Source of the DNA: Flagellimonas sp. S3867
GTDB taxonomy: Bacteria > Bacteroidota > Bacteroidia > Flavobacteriales > Flavobacteriaceae
Length of the DNA: 64,000 nucleotides
Assembly (NCBI RefSeq): GCF_014698935.1
Contig: NZ_JACVMN010000001.1
Span: 186,001 to 250,000, forward strand
Direction of reading: 5' to 3'
Positions 47,217 to 56,229 of this stretch are shown piece by piece. The notes under the pieces were generated by a model. It had not been told where the DNA came from, did no database searches, and worked only from the letters and a program-made list of their open reading frames with translations. Each line of letters opens with the position of its first letter. Within the stretch, counting starts at the first letter, position 1. The translations under genes and the position numbers were made by a program.

Positions 47217-49031
47217 TTACTTAGCGATAATGTCACCATATTGATTGTACCATTTGGCCAAAACATATACTTTCCAAATATTGGCAGAATGGTCGTTTTT
47301 GGAATCTAAATGTTCTTGAAATATAAATTTGAAATGTTCAACATTTAAGTTGGGAACACTATTTAAAAAATCATCATTAAGAGTTTCCACAAAATCATTT
47401 CTAAGATCTTCCCTAATCCATTTGGCAAGCGGGATTGAAAATCCTTTTTTGGGCTGGTTAAATATATCCTCAGGAATATATTCATTTAAAATATCTCTAA
47501 GTATTCTTTTTTGTCTATTTCGATGATACCGAAATGAAACAGGAAGTGTCCGGGCAAATTCAATGATTCTATAATCCAAAAAAGGACTTCGTACTTCAAC
47601 AGAGGATGCCATACTTGCGCGATCTACCTTAACATTACTATCGTTTTCAAGCCATAATTTGATATTCAAATCTGCCGCTCTTTGTAAAAACTCTTTACCC
47701 CATGTTTTATAGCCTTGATAATATTTCATCCAAGTTTGCTGTTTTTTGGAAAGGAGAAATCCTTTTCGAGAAAAGATATTTTCAATAAAATCATTTCTTG
47801 TCCGTGTTTGAAGTGCATTCTTTATCCTATGGTTGTTTTGTCCTATTAACTTTAGGAAAAAAGGTTTGGATAAAAGTTTTCGGATAACGAAAGGAGTATC
47901 TATAATACTTCGGTGTCTCATTAAAGAATCAAAATAAGTGTACCCCAAAAAACTTTCGTCACCTCCATCACCTGCCAGAGCTACCGTTACATGTTTTTTA
48001 GCTGCGGCATTTAACAACAAAGATGGTAAAGCCGAGCTATCTGCGAAGGGTTCCCCATATATTTCGGTTATCTTAGGTATCAATTCTACGATGTCGGAAA
48101 CCTTACAGGATATTGTCTGGTGATTGGATTTTATTATCCTAGCATATTCTTCAGCCTTTTTACTTTCATCATATTCAGGAACATCAAAACCTACCGAAAA
48201 GGTATTAATGGGTACTTCTGACACCTTCATCGCTATACTCGATATAAGCGCAGAATCGATTCCTCCAGAAAGAAAAGTACCTATTGGAACATCCGATTGT
48301 AATCTAATTTTTACCGCATCATATAGAAGATTCGTAAGCTGTTTTTTTGCTTCAGAATAACTTATCTTACTTGTTTTAACCTTTTGTAAGTTCCAATATT
48401 CCTTTATTTCACGGGTTCCTTTTTTAAGGTCGATTACCATAAAATTACCAGGGGGAAGTTTAAATACGTTCTCTACAATAGTGTATGGACTGGGAATAAA
48501 CATACAGTCCAAATAGATGGATATGGCTTCCTGGTTAAGTTTTTTTTCAGAAAGCAAAGGCTGTATCTGACTACAAATTTCGAACTTGTCATTCTCCCAA
48601 GAATAATAAAAGGGCTTAACACCAAGCCTATCTCGGGCTGAAAAAATGATATTGTTTATTGAATCGTAGATACTAAAGGCAAACATGCCATTGATTTTTT
48701 CCAGTAAACCATGTCCCCATTCTTTGTAACCAACTAATAGAACTTCTGTATCACTTTCAGTATGGAAGGTATATCCTTTTTCAATAAGTTCATCCTTAAC
48801 ATCCAGGTAATTATAAATCTCTCCATTATAAATCAAATGCAAACCGTAATAACGCATAGGTTGATGAGAGCGGGGATCTAAATCCAAAATGGATAGGCGT
48901 AAATGGCCTAAATGGAGATTATCCACAACCTCAATACCCATATGATCTGGGCCCCTATATTCAATTGATTTTAGTTTGGCCCGAACTTCTTCTTCCTTAA
49001 ATGGAATGTTGGTCATATAGATTCCGCACAT
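47217..49031 (-). CDS. AsnB-like glutamine amidotransferase / asparagine synthase (copy 2)
   Basis: 604 residues. Glutaminase domain with Cys2 (MCGIYMTNI) and SIEYRGPDHMG; synthetase domain with PP-loop LSGGIDSALIS (about 245-255) and LAGDGGDESFLGY. It is clearly different from copy 1 in sequence and is 30 residues shorter, so the two probably amidate different acceptors. Being downstream of two FemAB-like genes on the same strand, it is likely to act on the polysaccharide or its precursors, for example making a uronamide. Ordinary asparagine synthesis remains an alternative. Confidence 0.84.
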   Translation of the reverse strand: MCGIYMTNIPFKEEEVRAKLKSIEYRGPDHMGIEVVDNLHLGHLRLSILDLDPRSHQPMRYYGLHLIYNGEIYNYLDVKDELIEKGYTFHTESDTEVLLVGYKEWGHGLLEKINGMFAFSIYDSINNIIFSARDRLGVKPFYYSWENDKFEICSQIQPLLSEKKLNQEAISIYLDCMFIPSPYTIVENVFKLPPGNFMVIDLKKGTREIKEYWNLQKVKTSKISYSEAKKQLTNLLYDAVKIRLQSDVPIGTFLSGGIDSALISSIAMKVSEVPINTFSVGFDVPEYDESKKAEEYARIIKSNHQTISCKVSDIVELIPKITEIYGEPFADSSALPSLLLNAAAKKHVTVALAGDGGDESFLGYTYFDSLMRHRSIIDTPFVIRKLLSKPFFLKLIGQNNHRIKNALQTRTRNDFIENIFSRKGFLLSKKQQTWMKYYQGYKTWGKEFLQRAADLNIKLWLENDSNVKVDRASMASSVEVRSPFLDYRIIEFARTLPVSFRYHRNRQKRILRDILNEYIPEDIFNQPKKGFSIPLAKWIREDLRNDFVETLNDDFLNSVPNLNVEHFKFIFQEHLDSKNDHSANIWKVYVLAKWYNQYGDIIAK

Positions 49032-49101
49032 AATGTAATTAGGTTGGTTAAAGTTGATATTTTAGGTGACTCAGAACGTAAATAATATGTGTTAGAAAAA
49101 T

Positions 49102-50079
49102 TTACTTTTTAAGAGCATGTATTGTTTTTCGAATTAGCTGTTTTATATTAAAAAATGATTCAAGCAAAAATGCAATACTTGAAGCAAGTATAGATTTTTT
49201 GTCAAATAATATATGATATTCAAATTTATACTTACTAGATGCCCATCTATGTTTATAACCATAAGAACCCTTACCAAGATCATAATACTCGAAGCCATTT
49301 TTAATGGCCCATTCAATGCTTTTTAAGGACCGGATATTGCCCAATCCGTATTTGCTGTAATCTAAGTCCAAAACAGGTATTGAACTAAAAACCATATTGT
49401 CCGAATTATAGCTAAAACAGCTGGAAATGGTTGTTTCATCTTTTTTGATAAGACTGAATGAAGCTTGATTCTTCTCGAATAACGTAAAAAAAAGAGATCG
49501 ATACCATTCTTTAATTTCTATAGGTGAGTGGCTGTTTTTTTCGTTTTTTTTGTTAAACTGTTTTTTCATGAGATTGTATAACTCATTAAATAATTGTTCA
49601 AACTGCTTTTTCTCCAATTTTCCAGAATAAAATTCGTAAGAGATATTATGATCTTTCTCCAACTTTCTCAATCTACTTAAAATACGATGTCTTTGTTTGG
49701 AATTGAACTGATTGCTCAAATAGTCTTCGATGGTACCATAAGACCGAATATCTACAAAGTATCCTTCGTACTGTACATTTTTTTTTAACCCTAGATTTTT
49801 TGATTTTGATTCCGCATTGACTTCGATGAATTCAGGTACATCATATATTAAAAAAACCTTTCCTTTATAATCCTTGAATCGACCTGATTTATCCAGTTCA
49901 TATGAAATTCCACAGGATTTATATTTCCCTACATTTATATACAAAGGGAGATACTTGTTTTTGACAAAAGCAATTTTCTTTATAAAACTGAATTTATGGC
50001 ATTTCTTCCCTTTATGAAAGTTGCCCATCCATTCTTGATTATATATTTCTGAAGTAAATGGGTTGTTCTTTATTATCAT
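49102..50079 (-). CDS. FemAB-like GNAT-fold transferase (paralogue 3)
   Basis: 325 residues. It opens MIIKNNPFTSEIYNQEW and has VFLIYDVPEF, a basic helix (NSKQRHRILSRLRKLEK), LDLDYSKYGLGNIRSL and the shared block D267-L-G-K-G with YKHRWA and EYHILFDK. It is closer to paralogue 4, which its start overlaps by 4 bp (ATGA), than to paralogues 1 and 2. Function inferred as acyl or aminoacyl transfer to the polysaccharide or precursor. A 70-bp gap separates it from the AsnB-like gene downstream. Confidence 0.72.
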   Translation of the reverse strand: MIIKNNPFTSEIYNQEWMGNFHKGKKCHKFSFIKKIAFVKNKYLPLYINVGKYKSCGISYELDKSGRFKDYKGKVFLIYDVPEFIEVNAESKSKNLGLKKNVQYEGYFVDIRSYGTIEDYLSNQFNSKQRHRILSRLRKLEKDHNISYEFYSGKLEKKQFEQLFNELYNLMKKQFNKKNEKNSHSPIEIKEWYRSLFFTLFEKNQASFSLIKKDETTISSCFSYNSDNMVFSSIPVLDLDYSKYGLGNIRSLKSIEWAIKNGFEYYDLGKGSYGYKHRWASSKYKFEYHILFDKKSILASSIAFLLESFFNIKQLIRKTIHALKK

Positions 50080-51074
50080 TTTTTTAGAATTCCAAGTACG
50101 GTCCTTAAATATTTATCTCTATAAATTCTAAAATATTGTTTACATCTAAAATATATTTTTAAATACATAGCAATTGAAAAAGACGGAAAGGATTTTTTTT
50201 TATAGATAATATGGTATTCATACGGATAGGAATGGGTGGACCATTTGTCCTTATAGCCAAAAGACCCCTTGCCCATATCAAAAAACACATACTGATTGTC
50301 AATGGCCCATTCGAGTCCCTTTAATACCACATAGTTTCCTATTCCATATTTGCTATACTCTAAATCAAAGGAAGGGAATGCTGAAAAGAAAACGTTTTTT
50401 GAAAGATAGTTCATTGAGATTGCAATTGGTTGGTTTGAGTCTTTTACCACCACAATGAGTGCCCTTTTACTATTGACTAAATCAAAAAAAAGCTTTCTTA
50501 GCCATTCCATCTTTTTTTGGGATCCATGGTTGTTTTTAGCTCCCATAGATTTAAATCTACTATCCAAAAAAACAAATAGTATATCAAAAATTTCATTGAA
50601 TACTTTTTGCTCAATTTTCCCGTGGTAATAAGAAATATTTATGTCATAATTTTGCTCTAATCTTCGCGCTTCCTGTTTTAAAGATTTTCTTCTTTTCTTA
50701 TTAAATTTATTGTCGATAAAAGAACTAACCGAACCATATTTTGTAATATCAACTCCATAACCAGTATACTGTTTAATTCGATAAATTTTGTAATCAGAGT
50801 TGTTATTGGGAATATCAAAGTATTGCGGAACATCATATATTAGGAATACTTTGTTTGCATCCCTGGAATCACTTGGTTGGGTTATCTCATATGAAATTCC
50901 ACTAGAGTTTGTTTTTCCAATGTTTGTATATAGTGGTAAGTATTTTTCTTTAAGAAAAGAAACATGGGATATTGCGTTCGAACAGTAATGCTCCTTTTGT
51001 TCACCAAATGAATTTTTCCAATGGGTTTGATATAATTTTGAAATAAATGGATTGTTTTCAATAGTAATTTTCAC
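50076..51074 (-). CDS. FemAB-like GNAT-fold transferase (paralogue 4)
   Basis: 332 residues from a GTG at 51074. This start aligns the opening KITIENNPFISKLY with IIKNNPFTSEIY of paralogue 3 and leaves a 4-bp gap to the preceding stop; the TTG at 51095 would add seven residues overlapping the sugar-transferase gene. It has VFLIYDVPQY, a Lys/Arg-rich helix (NKKRRKSLKQEARRL), LEYSKYGIGNYVVLKGLEWA and the shared block FDMGKG, YKDKWS and EYHIIYKK. Expected cytoplasmic, peripheral to the membrane. Donor and acceptor are not known. Confidence 0.7.
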   Translation of the reverse strand: MKITIENNPFISKLYQTHWKNSFGEQKEHYCSNAISHVSFLKEKYLPLYTNIGKTNSSGISYEITQPSDSRDANKVFLIYDVPQYFDIPNNNSDYKIYRIKQYTGYGVDITKYGSVSSFIDNKFNKKRRKSLKQEARRLEQNYDINISYYHGKIEQKVFNEIFDILFVFLDSRFKSMGAKNNHGSQKKMEWLRKLFFDLVNSKRALIVVVKDSNQPIAISMNYLSKNVFFSAFPSFDLEYSKYGIGNYVVLKGLEWAIDNQYVFFDMGKGSFGYKDKWSTHSYPYEYHIIYKKKSFPSFSIAMYLKIYFRCKQYFRIYRDKYLRTVLGILKK

Positions 51075-51078
51075 AAAT

Positions 51079-51675
51079 TCACTTTTTTGTTCCAAATATG
51101 GAAACCATAGTTAGGCAAAGTATTTTTATGTCTGTAAGAAAACTCTTTTCTCTTATATATTTCTTGTTTAGGCTCAATTTGATAGGCAATATTTCTTCAA
51201 TATATTTTTTATCCGGATTTACAGCATCTTTGAGCATTTCATTTTCATTTCTAAACTCTATTGAGGCGTAATCTGTTATCCCTGGCCGAACATTAAGTAC
51301 TTCAATATCTTGTTTTGAATAGTAATCGACATATTTTCTCACCTCTGGTCTGGGACCAACAAGGCTCATATGCCCAAAAAGCACATTAAATAATTGTGGG
51401 ATTTCGTCCAGTTTAAGTTTACGAAGGTAATATCCTATGGAAGTTACTCTTGGGTCTCTATCTCCGATTGTAATAAGTCCTTTTTTATCGGAGTCGAGGT
51501 ACATCGTCCTGAACTTATAGATACTGAAATCCATGTTTCGTAATCCCACTCTATTTTGTTTGTAGATTACTGGCCCAGCAGACCCGATTTTAACCAAGAT
51601 CGCAAGAACTATAAAAACAGGGGAAAGAACTAATATTCCCACAAAGGAAACGAAAATGTCCATTGTTCTCTTCAC
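51079..51675 (-). CDS. Initiating sugar-1-phosphate transferase, PglC-like
   Basis: 198 residues, the short monotopic phosphoglycosyltransferase form. One re-entrant N-terminal hydrophobic helix (DIFVSFVGILVLSPVFIVLA), a QNRVG..(N)..D.FSIYKFRTMY block, LDEIPQLFNVLFGHMSLVGPRPE with the catalytic Asp-Glu, and RPGITDYASIEFRNE. It moves a sugar phosphate from a UDP-sugar to undecaprenyl phosphate, the first membrane step of repeat synthesis. The GTG at 51675 is chosen because MKRTMDI fits the family's usual start. With PglE-, PglF- and PglA-like genes next to it, its likely donor is a UDP-2,4-diamino-trideoxy sugar or a relative. Confidence 0.88.
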   Translation of the reverse strand: MKRTMDIFVSFVGILVLSPVFIVLAILVKIGSAGPVIYKQNRVGLRNMDFSIYKFRTMYLDSDKKGLITIGDRDPRVTSIGYYLRKLKLDEIPQLFNVLFGHMSLVGPRPEVRKYVDYYSKQDIEVLNVRPGITDYASIEFRNENEMLKDAVNPDKKYIEEILPIKLSLNKKYIREKSFLTDIKILCLTMVSIFGTKK

Positions 51676-51677
51676 AA

Positions 51678-52901
51678 CTAGATACTTGGTTGTAACTCAA
51701 TTACTTTTTGTACAGCTTCTGAGACGCTATTACAAACATATTCTAACTCTTTTTCATTCAATTGGGGATATATTGGCAGTGATATTTCATTTTTATATTG
51801 TTCAAAAGCGTTTGGGAAAGAGGAGATGTCATAACCCAAATTTTTGAACAAGCTTAAAAGAGGAAGAGGTTGAAAATGAACGTTTACCGCAACACCTGTT
51901 TTGGAAATTTCCTCTATGATAAGATCTCTTTGGGATTCTGAAATTCCATTTACTCTTAGGGCATACAAATGACAAGAAGAAATGGTGCCCCCTGATTTGA
52001 ATGGAGGTAGAATGCTCCAATCTTTGTTTTTGAAGTAATTGGAATAGAATTCGAAAATTTCTTTTCGCTTGGGTAAAATATGATTTCCATAAACTCTTAA
52101 TTGTCCTAACCCAATAGCAGCCAATACATCTGGCATATTGATTTTCAATCCAGGGTATATAATGTCGTACCGCCAAGCCCCAGCCTTACTTTTCGTAAAA
52201 GCATCTTTTGTTTGCCCATTTAAAGAGTAACACCGTAATTGTGAATAAAGCTCGTCATTGTTGAATGGCTGGGGAAGATTCAAACAAATGGCACCTCCTT
52301 CAGCAGTTGTGATATTTTTTACGGCGTGTAGGGAAAAAATGGTTACATCAGTTAATTTCCCCGAAGATTTTCCCTTGTATTCAGCACCTAGAGAATGGGC
52401 CGCATCTGAAATCACTAATATTCTGCCTAAACGACTTTGAATCTCATTTTCAGCGTTAAAAATTTTTGATTTTTCTTGCACCAAATTGTTGATAGCGTCA
52501 TAATCACAAGGCCAACCTGCAATGTCTACAGGAATTATGGCTTTGGTATTTTTGGTAATTGCCTTTTCAATATTGGTTGCGGAAATATTAAAATCATCAT
52601 TTACATCTACCATTACCGGGGTTCCACCAGCATGAATAACACTTAGGGCGGTTGCAGAATAAGTATAACTAGGAATAATTACCTCATCTCCTTGTTTAAG
52701 CCCAAACCATTTTAGCATTAATATAGCAGCGGAGGTCCATGAATTTACACAGAGTACCCTTTGGACTTTTGTGAATTCTTCAATTTGATATTCTAACTCC
52801 TTAACCTTTGGGCCCGTTGTAATCCATCCAGAATCCAAAGAATCCATAACCTCTTTTTTTATTTGTTCGTCGATATAAGGTGGTGAAAATGGTATTTTCA
52901 T
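51678..52901 (-). CDS. DegT/DnrJ/EryC1/StrS sugar aminotransferase, PglE-like
   Basis: 407 residues, PLP enzyme. MKIPFSPPYIDEQIKKEV and GWITTGPKVKELE are the typical opening; SYTYSATALSVIHAGG contacts the cofactor; DAAHSLGAEYKG and the Schiff-base Lys in SLHAVKNITTAEGG (about 194-207) follow. It aminates a 4-keto sugar. The 4-keto substrate would come from the FlaA1/PglF-type dehydratase at 54259. Its start overlaps the stop of the GT upstream by 4 bp, and the sugar-transferase gene follows after 2 bp. Confidence 0.9.
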   Translation of the reverse strand: MKIPFSPPYIDEQIKKEVMDSLDSGWITTGPKVKELEYQIEEFTKVQRVLCVNSWTSAAILMLKWFGLKQGDEVIIPSYTYSATALSVIHAGGTPVMVDVNDDFNISATNIEKAITKNTKAIIPVDIAGWPCDYDAINNLVQEKSKIFNAENEIQSRLGRILVISDAAHSLGAEYKGKSSGKLTDVTIFSLHAVKNITTAEGGAICLNLPQPFNNDELYSQLRCYSLNGQTKDAFTKSKAGAWRYDIIYPGLKINMPDVLAAIGLGQLRVYGNHILPKRKEIFEFYSNYFKNKDWSILPPFKSGGTISSCHLYALRVNGISESQRDLIIEEISKTGVAVNVHFQPLPLLSLFKNLGYDISSFPNAFEQYKNEISLPIYPQLNEKELEYVCNSVSEAVQKVIELQPSI

Positions 52902-54028
52902 GAGAATTCAGGTTTAATAGGGTTTACTGTATTATTAAATTCGAGGATATTTTTATACAAAGAGATATATGCTTCGGTAATGTTCTTAAGTGAAAATTGA
53001 TTCACATGCATTTTCGCATTTTCTGCATACCTGCGATAGGAATTGCGGTCCAATTCCATTTTTATCATTGCTTTACTTAATGCATTTGAATCGTTTACCG
53101 GTATTAAAATTCCTTCTTTGTTATCTCTTATGATTTCACGTGTGCCTGGAACGTTAGATGTTATTGAAGGAATTTTTAAAGCAGAGGCCTCCAACAAAAC
53201 TCGAGAAAATCCTTCTCTAAATGTTGGTAAAACGAAAACATCCGAATGTTGCAAAAGTTCCGGAATATTCTTTTGAGGACCCAACCATTCTACATAATGT
53301 GAATATTCATCCAATATATCAGAGTTAAGCCTTTTAGAGTTTTCTTCTAGGGGGCCTACTAGAAGAAATTTAAATTCATGACCTAAGTCTTTGCAGATTT
53401 TAGCAGCCTCCAAATAATTTATGATCCCCTTCTCATAAACTAATCGACCAATACAAATGAAAGTGAACACCTCGGTCTCTTTCTTGATGTATTTAGAAAA
53501 TAAATCCAAATCAATACCACTTCCATATATCAATGAACTAGTATCAGAAGCCACCAACTTTTTCTTTAGAAAATAACCTCTATCATCCTCATTTTGAAAA
53601 GTAGTATGTGACACCCTTCTTTTAACAGATTTGTGAAGTATTGAATAAAGGAAACGAAGGATTCTGAATTTAAAATCATTTGACATGAAAATAGTTCCCA
53701 ATCCTGTTATGGTTCTTACCATTTTAGTTCTTGGACTAGCATAAGAAAGAGGTGCTAAAAAGGCCGGTTTTGTATCGAATGTTTGAATAATATCAAACTC
53801 TTCAAGTTTGAATATTTTTCTATACTCCAAAATGGTCTGGAAATCTGAAAAAGGGTTTAAACTTCTATTGAGTTTGTATTTTATAAATTTGACTTTGGGT
53901 GGACAATCAAACTTGATAGTACCCATAATTGTAACATCAAATCCATTGTTAGCAAGCAATTTTGCCAAGCCTAAACGCTTGTTTGCATCTTCACTTCCAA
54001 GTAGACATATTTTAATTTTTCTTACCAT
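52898..54028 (-). CDS. Glycosyltransferase family 4 protein, PglA-like
   Basis: 376 residues from ATG 54028. GT-B fold: KIKICLLGSEDANKRLGLAKLLANNG, TGLGTIFMSND (about 108-118), YGSGIDLDLF (about 165) and donor motif REGFSRVLLEASALKIPSITS (about 278-298). The GSGID/EGFSRVLLEA combination resembles PglA/WbnH-type enzymes that add the second sugar to a diacetylbacillosamine-like lipid. Upstream in-frame TTG (54061) and ATG (54049) starts add 7-11 residues not expected before the first strand. It is the first gene of this minus-strand group. Confidence 0.85.
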   Translation of the reverse strand: MVRKIKICLLGSEDANKRLGLAKLLANNGFDVTIMGTIKFDCPPKVKFIKYKLNRSLNPFSDFQTILEYRKIFKLEEFDIIQTFDTKPAFLAPLSYASPRTKMVRTITGLGTIFMSNDFKFRILRFLYSILHKSVKRRVSHTTFQNEDDRGYFLKKKLVASDTSSLIYGSGIDLDLFSKYIKKETEVFTFICIGRLVYEKGIINYLEAAKICKDLGHEFKFLLVGPLEENSKRLNSDILDEYSHYVEWLGPQKNIPELLQHSDVFVLPTFREGFSRVLLEASALKIPSITSNVPGTREIIRDNKEGILIPVNDSNALSKAMIKMELDRNSYRRYAENAKMHVNQFSLKNITEAYISLYKNILEFNNTVNPIKPEFS

Positions 54029-54231
54029 TAAGATATGGGTGCTAGGCATTGGCTGGAACAAATATCATTAATATTCGAAACAAAATATTGATGTGCGGTA
54101 ACGTTTTGGTTAAAATGACCTTTTTCCATGTTATGTGGTATTGTTTACATCATTTATAATGTCTAATTTTCAGTTAAGCGATAATAGAGTTGCTTTTGCC
54201 GATTTAAACAGTTCCTAGGTTTATTCTTTTT

Positions 54232-54239
54232 TACATTTG
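54232..54239 (+). promoter_or_regulatory. Predicted -7 element for the PglF-like, wza, wzc operon
   Basis: TACATTTG matches TAnnTTTG and lies 19 bp before the ATG. No convincing -33 TTTG stands at the usual distance. The 230-bp divergent gap (54029-54258) must also hold the promoter of the minus-strand group, which I could not identify. Confidence 0.42.
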
Positions 54240-54258
54240 TGCTGCAACATACCCAAAT

Positions 54259-56205
54259 ATGACAAACCACTATTTAAAGTCACTTGTGTTTAAAAACCTG
54301 ACCAACCATGGGTCAAAATGGACTGTCTTATTCATAGATCTTTTCCAAGTTGGTGTTTCCTTTATGCTTGCATATTTTATTAGATTCAATCTGAGTTTTG
54401 ATTTTGATGTTCAGATGCTGTGGAGTCAATTGCCCGTTATTGTTTTATTCTTTCTAGTGGCCTTTATTATATCAGGCAGTTATAAAGGCGTTGTACGGCA
54501 TACAGGTATAAAGGATGTATATGCAATATTCAATTCGGTTTGTTTAGCTAGTATAGGAGTAATAGTATTTGTGTTGGCCAATAGGTATATGGGATTACTC
54601 GATAATTTTACAATTCCACTATCCATTATTATAATAAACAGTCTATTGGCTTTTGTTGCTTTGACGGCGTCAAGATTTGTATTTAAAGTGTGTTTTGAAC
54701 AGCTAATGATGAACAACCAAACACCAGTAAAAAATATAATGATTTATGGTGCTGGTGAATCTGGAATAATCACATACAACACACTTGTTAACCATTCCAA
54801 GATTAAGGTTAAAGTGGTTGGTTTTGTAGATAATAGTTTGCAAAAAGTTGGGAAGCACATCAATGGTGTTAAGGTATTTGATAAAGCTAAACTTACGCCT
54901 GATTTTGTTCATTTCAACAATATTTCCGAAATAATATTTTCAATTCAAAATATTAACCCTAAAAAGTTTCGAAGCCTGGTTAATGAGGTGGTTGAGTTAC
55001 CGGTCAAGGTTAAAATAGTTCCCCCTGTTGAAGATTGGATTAATGGAGAACTTAAAATTTCTCAGATAAAAAATGTTCAAATAGAAGACCTGCTGGACAG
55101 ACCTCCAATTGAAATAAAAAATAGCAAGGTTTCAAGGGACTTTGAAGGTCAAGTTATTATGGTAACTGGAGGAGCTGGTTCTATTGGCAGTGAGCTTGTT
55201 AGGCAAATTTGTAGATATAGATACCAAACACTTATTGTAATTGACCAGGCGGAATCTGCACTTTATGATTTACAGCAAGAACTAAGACAATCTGGTTTTC
55301 ACAATTTTATTCCAATTGTAGGAGATATCAGGGACAAAAATAAAATGAGAGTTTTATTTGAGGAACACAAACCCAATCGGATTTTTCATGCTGCAGCATA
55401 CAAGCATGTACCTTTAATGGAGTGTAATCCCTACGAGGCGGTTAAAATTAATGTGGCAGGCACTAAGACCCTGGTAGATTTAGCAGTGGATTATAAGGTT
55501 GAGAAATTTATTTTTGTTTCAACAGACAAAGCTGTGAATCCTACTAATGTGATGGGAGCAACAAAACGAATTGCAGAGATTTATATAAGTTGTAGGCAAC
55601 AAGAAGGTCGGACCAATTTTATTACCACAAGGTTTGGGAATGTTCTGGGATCCAATGGCTCGGTAATACCTCTATTTAGAAAGCAAATAGAAAAGGGAGG
55701 TCCCTTAACAGTTACTCACAAAGATATAACCCGTTATTTCATGACGATACCTGAAGCTTCTCAGCTTGTTCTGGAGGCAGGAGCTATGGGTAAAGGAGGT
55801 GAAATCTTTATTTTTGATATGGGCGAGTCCGTTAAAATAATGGATTTGGCAAAAAATATGATTCGATTATCCGGATTGAAATTCCCTGAAGATATAAACA
55901 TTAAGATAACAGGTTTAAGGCCAGGTGAAAAGTTATTTGAAGAGTTATTGGCTAATGGCGAGAATACATTGCCCACATACCATGAAAAAATAATGATAAG
56001 CAAAGTAAGGGAAACAGATTATGTAAATATCAGAGCTATGATTGACGAGTTATGTGTTTCAAATCTATTCTTCAAGGAAAATATAGTTCAATTAATGAAA
56101 AGTATCGTCCCAGAATATATTTCGAGAAATTCCGATTTTTGTAAATTCGACAAAAAGGAAGAATTACTTAGCAAAAAAGAAAACAAGGTGATAATCACCA
56201 AATAA
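54259..56205 (+). CDS. Membrane FlaA1/PglF-type nucleotide-sugar 4,6-dehydratase
   Basis: 648 residues. Four membrane helices (about 20-135), a first degenerate Rossmann domain with IYGAGESGIITYN (about 171-183), and a second full one with VTGGAGSIGSELV (302-314). The catalytic region reads STDKAVNPTNVMGATKR (about 420-436), with the Met-for-Tyr arrangement of PglF/WbpM/FlaA1 enzymes. The reaction is removal of water from UDP-GlcNAc to UDP-4-keto-6-deoxy-HexNAc. It should supply the DegT aminotransferase encoded divergently 197 bp or more away. Wza and Wzc genes follow after 24 and 39 bp. Confidence 0.92.
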   Translation: MTNHYLKSLVFKNLTNHGSKWTVLFIDLFQVGVSFMLAYFIRFNLSFDFDVQMLWSQLPVIVLFFLVAFIISGSYKGVVRHTGIKDVYAIFNSVCLASIGVIVFVLANRYMGLLDNFTIPLSIIIINSLLAFVALTASRFVFKVCFEQLMMNNQTPVKNIMIYGAGESGIITYNTLVNHSKIKVKVVGFVDNSLQKVGKHINGVKVFDKAKLTPDFVHFNNISEIIFSIQNINPKKFRSLVNEVVELPVKVKIVPPVEDWINGELKISQIKNVQIEDLLDRPPIEIKNSKVSRDFEGQVIMVTGGAGSIGSELVRQICRYRYQTLIVIDQAESALYDLQQELRQSGFHNFIPIVGDIRDKNKMRVLFEEHKPNRIFHAAAYKHVPLMECNPYEAVKINVAGTKTLVDLAVDYKVEKFIFVSTDKAVNPTNVMGATKRIAEIYISCRQQEGRTNFITTRFGNVLGSNGSVIPLFRKQIEKGGPLTVTHKDITRYFMTIPEASQLVLEAGAMGKGGEIFIFDMGESVKIMDLAKNMIRLSGLKFPEDINIKITGLRPGEKLFEELLANGENTLPTYHEKIMISKVRETDYVNIRAMIDELCVSNLFFKENIVQLMKSIVPEYISRNSDFCKFDKKEELLSKKENKVIITK

Positions 56206-56229
56206 TATACCAAATAACACTGACCTTAT

